Assembly: GCF_026151205.1 (NCBI RefSeq)
Contig: NC_087073.1
Coordinates: forward strand, 19,992,837-20,056,836
DNA: 64,000 nucleotides
Reading direction: 5' to 3'
Source of the DNA: Bolinopsis microptera
Lineage: Eukaryota > Ctenophora > Tentaculata > Lobata > Bolinopsidae
Positions 21,049-32,001 of the stretch are shown here, one piece after another; the stretch's first letter is position 1; each line of letters starts with the position of its first letter. The translations under genes and the position numbers were made by a program. A model generated the notes under the pieces. That model saw only the letters and a program-made list of their open reading frames with translations, searched no databases and had not been told where the DNA came from.

Positions 21049-24000
21049 TCAACATTGATCACCAGTGTCACAACTCACAAAGTTAATTACCAGTGTCGCA
21101 AAGTTAATTACCAGTGTCACAAAGTTAATTACCAGTGTTACAAAGTTAATTAATTATATAATAACTTAAATACTATTTTCTGCTGATTTCAATCCTGTTT
21201 CCACCCAAATGTCATTCTGTAAGTGTAATCACTGTGCTCAAGATTCTCCATAAAGATTTAAAGTAGTTGGATTCTAAATAATATTGGATCATGAGCAGTT
21301 CAATTTGAGAAGAAGATTTTCTTTGTCTTACCTTGTGTGGAAGAAGGAACAGCTCCTTCCTGCGGTGTCTGTATGATACATTAGGATCGTTTACAACAAT
21401 AAACCTGCAAATTTCCTTGTTAAATGTGACATTAAACCATACCCTGGATTGTTGAGAGATATCAATGTTAGAATTTCGTCTCTCCCTCAGAAAAGCCAGT
21501 TTAAATTCAAAATCACAGATTAGCTAAGATGAAGGTACTTTAAAGAATCAATTCTTATGTTTGAGAATTATTGTGAACAAACTCGGAAAGAGCAGAAAAA
21601 TTCCCCAACATTAAATTGTCAGTGACACAAGGCTAATAGTAATAGTTAAGTACTATAAAACGCACAATCATTCGATCAAAAGCTTGTGTGTCTTACCATT
21701 AACTTACACTTAATAGGTCCGTGTTAGTACGCTTGTTATCGTCGAAAAGAATCTGATCCGCTTCATGACGAGAGTTGCTAATAAGCTCCGAGAAATCTCT
21801 TCAGCTTTTATCTTTTTATGATATAAGGAGTCTACGTCCTGTGATGGTGAATTGTTGCGAATTTTTACTCGACCATGTGGAGAAATATCTGATAGCAAGA
21901 AAAACGCAAGAAAACGATAGCTAAACAAGGAAAAACATTAAAATTGTATTATGAGCTGCAAAAGGAATACGACGTGATACTACGCCAACATAAATTTCCT
22001 TCGTTCAATATTCCGTTGACTTACGTTTTCATGTTCTTAACTTATGTCGCCATCTTAATCTAGGATCGTACGCTTCTTTTTTACTGGGTTAACTGCATCT
22101 TGGAAAGAGTTGAACATTTGCATGTTACACTAATAAGTTTTTATGAATGTCAAATATCGACTTAAGTCTAGAAATATTTTACGACAAGATCTTAACAAGT
22201 AAATAAACAATGTTTTTAGGTAACTTACTTTATTGAATCTGGTGACTTAGTCTCGCTAGCTCATCATTGTACCTCATTGCTTTAGGAATGCAGCCTTTTC
22301 ACAGTTGTTCTTTTTTACTTAGTTATAAGCGCCTGAAATTATCAATGTACAATTTTGTTCCAGTACAACAAAAACTTATTTGCAATGAACTTGGTGTACT
22401 GAATTTTGAAGAGAATCGAATTATATTATACTAATGCAGTTTTTTCAATGTTAATCTTAAATTTACGTCTAAAGAAATGTTTTCGGAAGATTTCAAGAAG
22501 TAGGAAACAAATTTTTCTGGTCGCTAACTTACTTTATGGATTATGGTCACTGCAACAATATAATTCCATATTTTCTTGCGTCCCGGTTATAGTGGTCTGG
22601 TACTACTCCAGGGATCTTCGTGTGATCAGTCGAATAGTTAGCAGATTTCTTCATGACTCCATCTATTAGTTATCCTGAAAAGCAGATCAGTTGAACTTAA
22701 AGCACCGCGATCTTCAGCTATATAGGAGCTGATCATTATAACAGTCAATCAAATATTGATAATCGCTATTTAATTTCAAGAGCTTAAAAAATGTATGCCT
22801 TTATATTAAAAATTAATTTTTGATACGGCTCTTTTATTCTTTTTTAACGGTGCTGTATAGTCCCTAATATTTAGGCACGTACCGTGGTATTTGTTGGAGC
22901 TGAAATGTTCTTACTTGAGTCCGCACTATTTAGCTAAAATATAACTGATTAGAATTAATTTGGATTGATATCATGAAGTACCACTATTACGATATCGTAA
23001 TAGTGCTAATAATTATAGTGGTACTACCCGTATTGAAACTAAAAAACCAGTTCTATCAATTTCATATTTGAGATTGGGGACGGATCTCAAATGCAAACAT
23101 AAATATAATTGTAAATTGATTGTTTAGATTCTGAAGTGGTACCTGTTGAGTGTTGAAATTTTATGATTTCCTCCGTGTAACCTTCCTTCATTCTGTTTTG
23201 CAGTTTACCAACTGTCCCTGCAGAGAGTAATGTGTTATTCAATTAAAATAAGCTGAGTTTCACAATATCACTGAATTAGAATATTAATAATTGACCTCAT
23301 CAGACTATTAAATATTTGCCATTATCGAGAGTTTATTTCCTGAAACTATTTGATGCCCGCGAAAATTATTTCATATTACGTTATCGTTTCTGATCTTATT
23401 AGTGCTTACCGCCTGCAAGATTAAGGTCATCTTTCTTTCCGTGAGTAGAACCCCTTCAAGTTTCTTCGCTCTACTTTTTTTCTGAAATTTTAAACAGCTT
23501 CATGATTGCCTTATTAACCATTTTATACCAAGCATGATGTACATTTTCACAAAGAATTTGTTTATTTATCTAGAAACATGATTACTTGATCAATATTGTA
23601 CAGGATTTATGTTTCTAAATAACACTTACCTGGGGACCCCAGGCTATTATGTTCATGAACGAATAGAGATTCGGCGGAATGACAGGATGAGCGCCGCCCA
23701 GTAAAATAACACAACATTTATTGAAAATTGTATTCACTGATGACTGATCGCCACCATACTACTGCTAAAATTATATTTGTCGGTTCGTATGATATCTTTG
23801 GTAAGGAAAATATCTAAAATATAAACCTAAACCTATTCCAAAATTATTGAGGTGTTTTAATGTTCCAGATTTCGCGCCATGGCCTAGCCCATATATGTTC
23901 ATCAGGTTCTGTTGGCCAGACAGAACTAAAGTGTAAAATGTTTGTAGCGCCTAATCAGTCATCACGATCTCGAAATTTTTATTTTGCTCTGCGGTCTATA

Positions 24001-25224
24001 GTTTCCAAAGTAACTCGCACTAATAACGTGAAGCTCGCAGCATCTGTTTCTCGTGCATATAATATATTATAAGTATATATGTTTTACGACATAAATATTA
24101 ATTTAAATGTTTAAATGTTAATCATTAACTTAATAAGCTATCTTAATAAGCAGGTTAAACATACTTATGATTTCACAAAGTGGCGCATCATGGACAAGAC
24201 CAACTATCTCCCCATCCAGACACGTCACTTTTCCCCCTCTGTTGATGAACCCTGTTTCGCAATGTACCGTCATCAGGGTTCTATGTGCTACAGGAAGTCC
24301 AGGCTCCGTTGATGACACGTTCTTCAGGCTCAGTTCCTTGCAACCTTCGGTAGATATTGTAATTTTAGAATGTCATATTTTCGCGCAACTAGTAAATTGT
24401 CGTGAAATTTTGTCTAATGACGCTTTAAAAATATAGCTAATAGTATAACTCATGAAGCTATGACATGATATAATTTGACAGTTTCTGAATAATATATCTG
24501 GAGAAGCAACTTAAGATTAATGAGTTCAATAGACTACCTAATTGTGCGATGATCACTATTTCAAACACACCGATGAAATTCGACCCACTTATTTCTACAG
24601 TGTCTCCAAGTTTACATCCGGAGGGGACATAATCTCCAGGGATTGTGTTTTCATGGTACACTGTGAGGGGATAATTATCACAAGTATAACTTCCCTCACA
24701 GATACACGTGTCTCTAGAACAGGTGTACTGCGTGTTCTTTTCCTGTGTATAATAATGCACCACCTGCTTAATGCAGTGTTCCTTATCTAGGGACGCTCTA
24801 AACCAGGCCTTATTAAACCCTCCTGGTTTTGCAGAAGAAAGGGTGCTCAGATCCCTGTCTATAGCATTGTCTGCTCCACTCTTAGCCACGTTATCTTCCC
24901 AAGTCGCAGACTGAGACACAGAGGCAGGTGTTATCTCACCTGGTTCCTCTGGTCTTAGTGCACCTGAAGTAGTGAAAACTTCACATTATGATCATACTGT
25001 TTTCAATTAGTCAACTTAGGGAAATAGTGTGGATTTGAGTTGATTACAACTAAAATGTTATAAATATTGAGTAATCAATCGAAGGATTAACTTAAATCTA
25101 CCGCTACTATTAGCTATTATTTAAAGCACTGATATAATCACTAATTCGAGTGTATCACCAATTCACTTTTACCTTTGAGGCGTTGCCAGAGCAAAGCCGT
25201 AATGATGATTAAGGTTGCTTTCAT
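20985..25224 (-). CDS. Secreted fucolectin/discoidin-like plus sushi-domain protein, 3' part uncertain
   Basis: Well-supported minus-strand exons, 5' to 3': 25224-25173 (signal peptide MKATLIIITALLWQRLK), 24963-24538, 24344-24165 and 23217-23143; all their introns are phase 1, the usual pattern for extracellular modules. Exon 2 opens with VSQSATWEDNVAKSGADNAI and continues AWFRASLDKEHCIKQV, resembling fucolectin/F5-8C-type sugar-binding domains. Exon 3 encodes a short sushi (CCP)-like domain: CKELSLKN, VHCETGF, KVTCLDG, PLCE. Such proteins usually act in recognition or adhesion outside the cell. Tentative further exons are 21888-21710, 21404-21332 and 20999-20985; the first of these has an in-frame TAA at 21712-21710, so the gene may end there. 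No transmembrane segment was found. The overall span depends on these uncertain exons. Confidence 0.6.
21061..21153. repeat. 21-bp tandem repeat, about four copies
   Basis: Units of CAAAGTTAATTACCAGTGTCA with minor changes. It lies in the putative last intron of the lectin/sushi gene. Confidence 0.85.
22247..22378. repeat. Local duplication, copy 2
   Basis: Homologous to 20893-21048. The neighbouring segments 22190-22260 and 22485-22560 are also alike on the minus strand (both end with AAA followed by the donor-like GTAAGTTA), so this intron has undergone several small duplications. Confidence 0.7.
23625..23699 (-). repeat. Dispersed repeat, inverted relative to 33201-33289
   Basis: Read on the minus strand it runs GGGCGGCGCTCATCCTGTCA ... 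AGCCTGGGGTCCCCAGGTAA, matching the + strand at 33201-33289 with moderate divergence. It includes the palindrome CTGGGGTCCCCAG. Probably a fragment of an unclassified transposon. Confidence 0.7.
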
Positions 25225-26456
25225 GTTCGGGTTCCTTATGTCCTAATTTCTTAATATATGAAGAACAAGGGTATTATTTAATTTAATAAACAAATTATTC
25301 ACAAAAAAATAATGCATCGATGTTTATTGTTTAATGAGTAATTGGTATTTTAACATTAGAGATTTCGGTTCGACTATGTTCTCATTCTGCTGTTCTGTGA
25401 AAAAGGATGTATGTCAAGTTGATGTCTTTTGGGAAAATTGGACTAACATGTTGTTTGACCAATTATAGGGTCTGTCAGCTAACAAACTAACAAATGTGCA
25501 GGGTATCTTAAACATCCGCTACAGCTTAGCAACGAGGCAAGTGAGGAAAGCAAGTACTACTACTGTATACAAATGTGCTAAAAAGCTTAACCATAAACTG
25601 GTCTCCCGCACACTCAGATGCTGATTATGTTTGGCCCAATTGTATTTATATTTTGTCAACGTACTCGCATTACAATTAAAATATGCAGCAAAACCGACAA
25701 AAAAGGCTATAAAGCTATAAAATCTGACTATAGCACTAGCAAAGAAGACTACTTATAGCTTTCTTTCTGTGACGACAGGCTTTCTTATATTCAACGAATA
25801 TACTCCTCGAAATTAACACAACTCTACGATAGTGAATAGTGATGGGTGGTTATATTGGTTACCCCCCCCCCCCCCCCCCCCCCCATCATCACTCATCAGT
25901 GGCTATAAATCTGGATATGGCTAGGCTGAATAATTCTTCAAGTAGTACTCGATCGTAGCCTTTAAATAGTGTCTTATAGAGTATAGACGCTATGTCTTTG
26001 CAAAACTGATTAGGGAGGAAAATCATGAATAACAACTGATGAAGCTTTGTTAGCAAATTGCCGACGGTTTTTTCAAAGTACCTCAAGAATAAATTACTAT
26101 TAGACAGGCAAATTAGGTTTTTTTCTTCCTTTCAAAATATCACTAGAATAACCTGTTATGCCAAATAAATATATAGGCTTAGACTAGGGTCCGTCAGTTA
26201 ACAATGCTTTATCAATTATCATTCATGATGCTCCCCTTAAACGATAATTGGCTAATCAGTTTAAAAAATTGCATACAGTATACTACAGTATACTTTTAAC
26301 TTCTTGAAGACGCCTTTACCAGTGGTTAGGGGTACCGATGCGAATCGGTAATTTTAACGACATAACGGACACTTTAAGTTTATGCACAATTTACACTTAA
26401 CGCACGGATAACACAGGGGTAACCATATGTATACGAGTTATGGCTATTATCTTAAC
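25225..26456. other. Intergenic
   Basis: No gene seen. It holds the presumed promoter of the lectin/sushi gene (minus strand), a poly(C) run at 25862-25884, and a pair of TAGGGTC(T/C)GTCAG words at about 25467 and 26185. Confidence 0.5.
25862..25884. repeat. Poly(C) run of 23
   Basis: Uninterrupted C run. It is the last of eight long G/C runs, all in the first 26 kb of the window. Confidence 0.9.
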
Positions 26457-26601
26457 TAGGAACCGACCGGAAATCCGGCTGAATCCGGTTCCGGCCGGAT
26501 ATCCGGCTTCAAAATCCGGTTCCGGTTCCGGCTCCGGCTGGAAAAAAAATTGCCGGATTTTTGCCGGATTTCAGTTTTTTTACCGAAAAAAAAATCAAAA
26601 A

Positions 26602-27660
26602 AATATTTTCGGCTAATAATGAACAGGGTAGCCTGAATCGTGGAAAAAAAGTGGTTTTCAGAAAAACTTTTTAAAAATGTTGACTTAGAAGTTTTTCGGT
26701 CCGAGTCGTTCTCGAGACGTACCTCCTGTATCGAGAGCTCCCGCTTCCGAGCTCGTGTTGCAAAGGGGAGGCCTGCCTTCCAAGATCACATTACCGGGGG
26801 GAAACCTCGAGTCCAGAATTGTGTATCGATGGGTAGGTGCGGACTTCGAAAAACCGAAAAAATATTTTCGGCTAATAATGAACAGGGCCGGGTAGCCTGA
26901 ATCGTGGAAAAAAGTGGTTTTCAGAAAAACTTTGAAAAATTTTGACTGAGAAGTTTTTCGGTCCGAGTCGTTCTCGAGACGTACCTCCTGTATCGAGAGC
27001 TCCCGCTTCCGAGCTCGTATTGCAAAGGGGAGGCCTGCCTTTCGAGATCACATTACCAGGGGAAACCTCGAGTCCAGAATTGTGTATCGAGGGGTAGGTG
27101 GGGACTTCGAAAAACCGAAAAAATATTTTCGGCTAATAATGAACAGGGTAGCCTGAATCGTGGAAAAAAGTGGTTTTCAGAAAAACTTCGAAAAATTTTA
27201 ACTTAAGTTTTCGGTCCGAGTCGTTCTCGAGACGTACAGCTCCTGTATCGAGAGCTCCCGCTTCCGAGCTCGTGTTGCAAAGGGGAGGCCTGCCTTCTGT
27301 GATCACATTACCAGGGGAAACCTCGAGTCCAGAATTGTGTATCGAGGGGTAGGTGGGGACTTCGAAAAACCGAAAAAATATTTTCGGCTAATAATGAACA
27401 GGGTAGCCTGAATCGTGGAAAAAAGTGGTTTTCAGAAAAACTTCGAAAAATTTTAACTTAAAAGTTTTCGGTCCGAGTCGTTCTCGAGACGTACCTCCTG
27501 AGTCCTGTATCGAGAGCTCCCGCTTCCGAGCTCGTGTTGCAAAGGGGAGGCCTGCCTTCCGAGATCGCATTACCGGGGGGAACCTTGAGTCCAGAATACA
27601 GAATAGTGTATCGAGGGGTAGGTGCGGACTTAGAAAAAACCGGAAAATATTTTGGGCCAC
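26602..27660. repeat. Four internal ~258-bp tandem repeats of the hAT element
   Basis: Units start with AATATTTTCGGCTAATAATG at 26602, 26861, 27122 and 27377 (spacings 259, 261 and 255), and a fifth partial start lies near 27646. Each includes TCGTTCTCGAGACGTAC, GCTCCCGCTTCCGAGCTCGT and AAAGGGGAGGCCTGCCTT. Reading frames of 60-90 codons in the units differ between copies and are not conserved proteins. Confidence 0.92.
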
Positions 27661-28062
27661 CTCCCTGGGCTAGCCCCCGGCTATAATCGCAAAATTTGCA
27701 GTATTAAATCTTCTGATTATGAAATACGAAATATGAAGGTCACGTGTTCAGGGTCTGGGTAGCTACTTAATTAGCTCATTACTGCAATCATGTGACTCAG
27801 CTCTAGACGCCAGACGGTGATTAGTACTGTACTAGACAGTGCCTGCTTACGAACAACCTTATTAAGCACCTCTGGTTGTAAGTCACGTGACCCAATGATA
27901 CTCAGACTTGCATGAAAAAAAGGGAATTCGCACAAACGCGCTCAATCAGGGGTCTGGCAGCATATGCCAATTAGATATCATTTCTGATTATTACTCGTCT
28001 AGTGTCGTGACTCGTGTCTACTCGTGTTACATTGTGTCTGCTACGTACTGCTTGTTTAAGCA

Positions 28063-28310
28063 ATGTCTAGTATAGTAGATAGGAAGATTTGTAAAAAAAC
28101 TATATCTGTTCGGACGTTGAAGCCGCCCTAAGTCGAGTCGAGTAGTAGTAAATCTAAAACATCGTCCGTCTGGTTGTTCTACTCAGAAAAAAATGGGATC
28201 CCTTATGCAAGCTGCAAGAAGTGCTCGATGAAGATTAGGCGTGGAAAGGAAGGAAATTTTCCGGCAACATCCGGCTGCCTTTTATTTCACTCTGAAACCA
28301 CCGGTTCCGG
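28063..28310 (+). pseudogene. Relic of BED zinc-finger hAT transposase N-terminus
   Basis: From the ATG at 28063 the frame gives MSSIVDRKICKKTISVRTLK, then a TAA at 28129, then runs in the same frame into SSVWLFYSEKNGIPYASC, KKCSMKIRRGKEG and a final LLFH. The W, C-x2-C and H pattern matches a BED-type zinc finger, the usual N-terminal DNA-binding domain of hAT transposases. The frame then enters the terminal CCGG-rich region, so the catalytic part is deleted. Identification rests on the motif pattern only. Confidence 0.6.
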
Positions 28311-28418
28311 TCCGGCAAAATCCGGCTTGCCGGATTTGAGATCCAAATCCGGCTGAATCCGGTCCGGCAGCCAAAACCCCAATCCGGTCGGTTCCTAATC
28401 TTAACTAAAGTACATCAT

Positions 28419-28605
28419 TTGACTAAAGAAGAAGCTAAACCCAACCTTGGCCTTGGCCAACTGGAGCGAGGAGGATGATGAGTTTGAGGAGTTCCCGGTA
28501 GAAGAGTGGAAGCAGGAGGATACTGACCAGGCTGACTTGCCGTCCTCTGATTATCAATTACAGCTAGATTCCAACGGAATTGCCGGATTTGACCATGGAT
28601 CATGA
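28419..28605 (+). pseudogene. DSS1/SEM1-like pseudogene fragment
   Basis: From TTG at 28419 (where ATG is expected) the frame reads TKEEAKPNLGLGQLE. An extra C at 28467 shifts it, and the next frame continues EEDDEFEEFPVEEW. Together these match the start of DSS1/SEM1, the small acidic proteasome-lid and BRCA2-binding protein, whose hallmark is LGLLEEDDEFEEFP. The second acidic half (WEDNWDD) is absent; other sequence follows to the TGA at 28603-28605. Lost start, one-base shift, truncation and lack of an intron suggest a decayed processed copy. It begins 13 bp past the right target repeat of the hAT element. Confidence 0.6.
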
Positions 28606-28759
28606 GCAGTTTAATTTGAGAAAGCGCTCGTTGTTAGTACTTGAATAATCATGTTTTAGGGTGCGGTATTAAAAATGTTTATTTTTTGATTTTCGATTTT
28701 GACCAAGAAACGATGAAAATAATTATACCCATTTTTCCAGCTATTATAATTGGACCTTA

Positions 28760-28829
28760 GGATTCGAACCAAAGGACCCAGTATGCAACCTAATAACCTA
28801 ACATCAGATCTAGAAACCTACCACTCTAT
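28760..28829 (-). other. tRNA-like pol III promoter remnant
   Basis: On the minus strand an exact B-box GGTTCGAATCC (28770-28760) is preceded by an A-box-like TAGAGTGGTAGG (28829-28818). I could not fold a convincing cloverleaf, and the spacing is longer than in most tRNAs, so a decayed tRNA or tRNA-derived SINE is more likely than a working tRNA gene. Confidence 0.25.
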
Positions 28830-30979
28830 TAGTTAGTACCACTTGACCTTTAGATCCACTCCAAAAGACCTGGCATGTTACTTTACTATCCGAGATAGTT
28901 TCAATGGTAAGAAAAACAGGGAATGAGCAGACCATAAGTCAAAGTGAGTAACGGCCAATGCAACCCATCATACTGCGTCTCCTAAATACACAAAATCCAG
29001 GGCCAGGGGAGTCAGAAGGATGTCACTTTGAATGTTTTATTCATTAACCTGGTCGAATTGAGATGAGCAATTTAAATTTTAAGCCGTCAAGGATATCTTG
29101 AGTGGTAGGAAATTTTGACATAAATTGTAACTGGGGGAGGTTGCCCATCGCGTAATTGAATTATTCAGAATATCTATCCAATAAAACCTTATCACTGAAT
29201 CACGTGACTTGATTCCATGTCCGTTATTGGCCCTCAGGAGGCTGCGTACTATAATGCTCCATATTCACGTGACTTGATTCCATGTCCGTTATTGGCCCTC
29301 AGGAGGCTGAGTACTATGCTCCATATGCACGATAACCAGGTTTTGTGCGAGCAAATTTTATCCCGGAGAAACTTTGTGAGTTGACATAGTATTAGAGATT
29401 TGTTTAAAGAGCTCATCTTTGAGCACTTGTCTACTTGGCGACAAGTATTCAACTTCAAAGCAAAGGAGCTACTCCTTTAATATACGTACGGAGCCGAGAG
29501 GAAGTTTTTGCAGGGAAACCTTAAGTGTCACCAAAATATATGAATCTGCGTTAATTGCTCGGGGTAAATTGCAAGGACCTTTTAAAGTTATGCTCGGTAA
29601 ATTTCCTTTACTGAAACTATTAGTATTAAGTTGACAACCATGGATCATGGAGATATGTGTGGAAATTTATTGAAGTGTTTAGTCTTTTTTATGGGACATG
29701 TTTTTTACCCATATTCCTATTGTACAGTTTATGCATACCATTTATTGAACAACCAATTAATTAACGTGTAGTTTACGTCTTTTGGTCTGCCAAGTAAAGT
29801 ATTGCCGCAAAGTTAAAGTATCAGCAAGCCCGAGGGAAATACCATTTTATCACGATCAAGTCAAGATATTGTGGGACTTCCATATCCAGACCGACCATGT
29901 TAATAGTTAGGCCACGTGGTACCTACTCCTTTTTACTAAGTGTTTTACTCTTTTTCTGAACTCTAGAATGTGACTGAGGAGTGAATATATTTGTCCTAGT
30001 ATTTTTTTTAAAGCTTGACGGTGCCAGGCGGTTCTAATGACCAATTAAAACATACAAAACAATAGTGAATAATAATCCCTCTGTTCAGGGCACTGCACAC
30101 TATATGGGTCATGTATAGTATGAAATCACCCCAACACTTCAATAGCCTACAATGAAATCAAACCAAAATATTGCGAAAACTATGAAGTTTTGTGTGCTCA
30201 TATGGAACGAAAACAGAAAAAAACTAGTATACCAATAAACTAATATAGTAATCGGCTGCAAGTACACACATATCTATTATCTACGGACTACGCATATGTA
30301 GGGACACACACACACTAAAATTAATGGAAATAATTACCGGACTTTATTATTTACAGACCTTAATGCCACAGACATTATTTATACGGACGTATTCACTAAA
30401 GGTCTTCGGCGTGAAAGAAACATTCGTGATAATTATGACCGATAAGGTATGTCGTACTCTGCAGATAATGGGACTATAGGTAGGTAGTCAGTTGCTAAAT
30501 CAGGCATTGTAAGTGTAACTTTGTCTCCAGTCCCGAGTGAGTATCTCTAAATAATTTAAGTTAACTCCTTATATTTCTTAACAGTGAGACGGTAATGTAA
30601 TTGTTTCGGTGAATCTATTGCTAACTTCTATTCGTATTTTGGTTGTCCAAAATGAAATTAGGCTAGCGTACAACATAATTTCTTTAATAGTGAAGGTATT
30701 TTAGACCCTGGATCTAATTATCTGATTGGTGCTAATTGCACAAGAATGATCTGTGTCTTGAGGACTACATGTTATTTTGAAGTTTAATCAGATGAACAAC
30801 CTGATTAGCAAGTTGTAACAAAGGAAATGCTGCAGGTCGCACAACGAGACGAGAAAAGTAGGTCAGACTCGTCATTACGACGTGAGCAGTACAAATACAG
30901 CATACGAGATAGCGATCCTCACTTATATTTCCATTAAATCGTATCTTGCAGCAGCTCTCTTTATTCGCCAAACTACACC
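28830..30979. other. Intergenic
   Basis: No gene recognised apart from the 65-bp duplication. The last part holds the upstream region of peptide member 5; TCTTGCAG just before 30952 could be the acceptor of a 5' UTR intron. Confidence 0.5.
29201..29327. repeat. 65-bp tandem duplication
   Basis: Two adjacent nearly identical units, each starting CACGTGACTTGATTCCATGT and containing TTATTGGCCCTCAGGAGGCT. The second lacks three bases near its end. Confidence 0.95.
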
Positions 30980-31186
30980 ATGATGAAATTCACCAAGACT
31001 CTTATCTGCCTGACCCTTGTGGTCCTTGTCACTTGCAGAGCCCTCGAGGAGGACGACCAGACCATTGGTTGGGGCAGAGCAGAAGCAGCTGAGGGAAGTA
31101 TGGATCAGGGAGCTGTTGAGATGGAGCTTGCGGAGGAACTTGAGGATCAGCACCTTGGTCTCGGATCAGGAGAGGAAATATTTTAG
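30980..31186 (+). CDS. Small secreted acidic peptide, QxxGxG family, distant member 5
   Basis: A 68-residue frame. The signal peptide MMKFTKTLICLTLVVLVTC is followed by RALEEDDQTIGWGRAEAAEG, and the C-terminus has EDQHLGLGSGEEIF. The QTIGWGR motif is identical to member 1, so this copy, about 11 kb away, belongs to the same family and is closest to member 1. Gly-Arg after Trp could be an amidation plus monobasic cleavage site (inference). No cysteine after the signal peptide; the mature chain is strongly acidic. AATAAA at about 31478 may be its poly(A) signal. Confidence 0.75.
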   Translation: MMKFTKTLICLTLVVLVTCRALEEDDQTIGWGRAEAAEGSMDQGAVEMELAEELEDQHLGLGSGEEIF

Positions 31187-31498
31187 ATGATCTTAAGAGA
31201 CAGCTTCATGATTTTGAATCGATAGTCGAGAACATTGCATCTTTTATTTGACTTTTTGGTGACGATTTAGATTATCATAACTTTGTGTTTACGATATTGA
31301 GCCTAAAAGCTTAAAAAGGTGATAACTGATTTTAACCTGCATTTACTAAACGATCATGTATAACTTGATATGCTAATTCTGTATTGATTAATTGAATTTT
31401 GAAAATTGTGTTTTAGTTGTTAAACTCAAAATTAAAAATCAGAAGAATGGGAAAAGAGGATTGTGGATCAGCGTATCGAATAAAACGTTGTTGGGAAT

Positions 31499-31770
31499 TT
31501 GGTAATCTAGCTAGGCACACTCGAGGCACATTTAGGGCGCAAAACTGAAATTCCTGAGGCACAGTTGGGGCAAAAAGTTACTTGGGCACACTCGGGGGAT
31601 AGTCGGGGCACACTTGGGGCACAGTCGAGGCAAAAAATGACTAGAAGCACAGTTTAGGGAAATTAAACACACTTGGGACACCATTGCTGTACCCCAACTG
31701 TGCCCTAAGAGTAGGTGTCCCCCAAGGCCAAGTGTGCATAGCTAGATTTAAGATTACCAACTGGCCGCGT
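31499..31770. mobile_element. MITE-like element with imperfect inverted ends
   Basis: TTGGTAATCTAGCTAGGCAC at the left is mirrored by GTGTGCATAGCTAGATTTAAGATTACCAA at the right end (31742-31770), with an extra TTAAA. The interior is a degenerate run of GGGGCACA(C/G)T and GAGGCACA words in both orientations. No TSD can be defined. Confidence 0.6.
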
Positions 31771-31798
31771 TGTTACTATTTACTGTAACACAATTACC

Positions 31799-32001
31799 TA
31801 ATTGGACTTTATTCGACCGGACATCGCGTGAACAGACATAATTTTGAACGGACATTAGAATGAAAGCTCAAGCGGCCATCTACTTACTCAACTTAGGACG
31901 TCCGCCATGAAAATTGGAACGGATAGTGAAATTAACGGACATGAACGCTTGGGCCTCTAGCCTCAAATTAATGTCCGTTCAAAATCAAATAAAGTCCATT
32001 A
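31799..32001. mobile_element. Short inverted-repeat element
   Basis: TAATTGGACTTTATT at the left and AAATAAAGTCCATTA at the right are complementary apart from one base. The interior carries several ACGGACAT words in both orientations, including GAACGGACATTA and its complement. It directly follows the previous element. No coding content. Confidence 0.55.

Larger units (their letters stand above)
26457..28397. mobile_element. Non-autonomous hAT element with 8-bp target duplication
   Basis: A 1,941-bp element. Ends are TAGGAACCGACCGGA and its complement TCCGGTCGGTTCCTA, flanked by identical ATCTTAAC at 26449-26456 and 28398-28405; the 8-bp duplication is the hAT signature. Subterminal regions are packed with TCCGG/CCGGA words, which are likely transposase-binding sites. 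Inside are four tandem repeats of about 258 bp and a degenerate start of a transposase gene with a BED-type zinc finger. There is no catalytic domain, so movement would need a transposase supplied elsewhere. Confidence 0.92.

Noticed and set aside
22406-22669. 87-codon plus-strand frame with hydrophobic stretches
   Set aside because: It lies over an intron of the minus-strand lectin/sushi gene, with no splice or family support; a minus-strand exon here was also considered but its donor could not be found.
26640-27673. Several 60-90 codon frames
   Set aside because: They fall in the internal 258-bp repeats of the hAT element and are shifted or broken in different copies.
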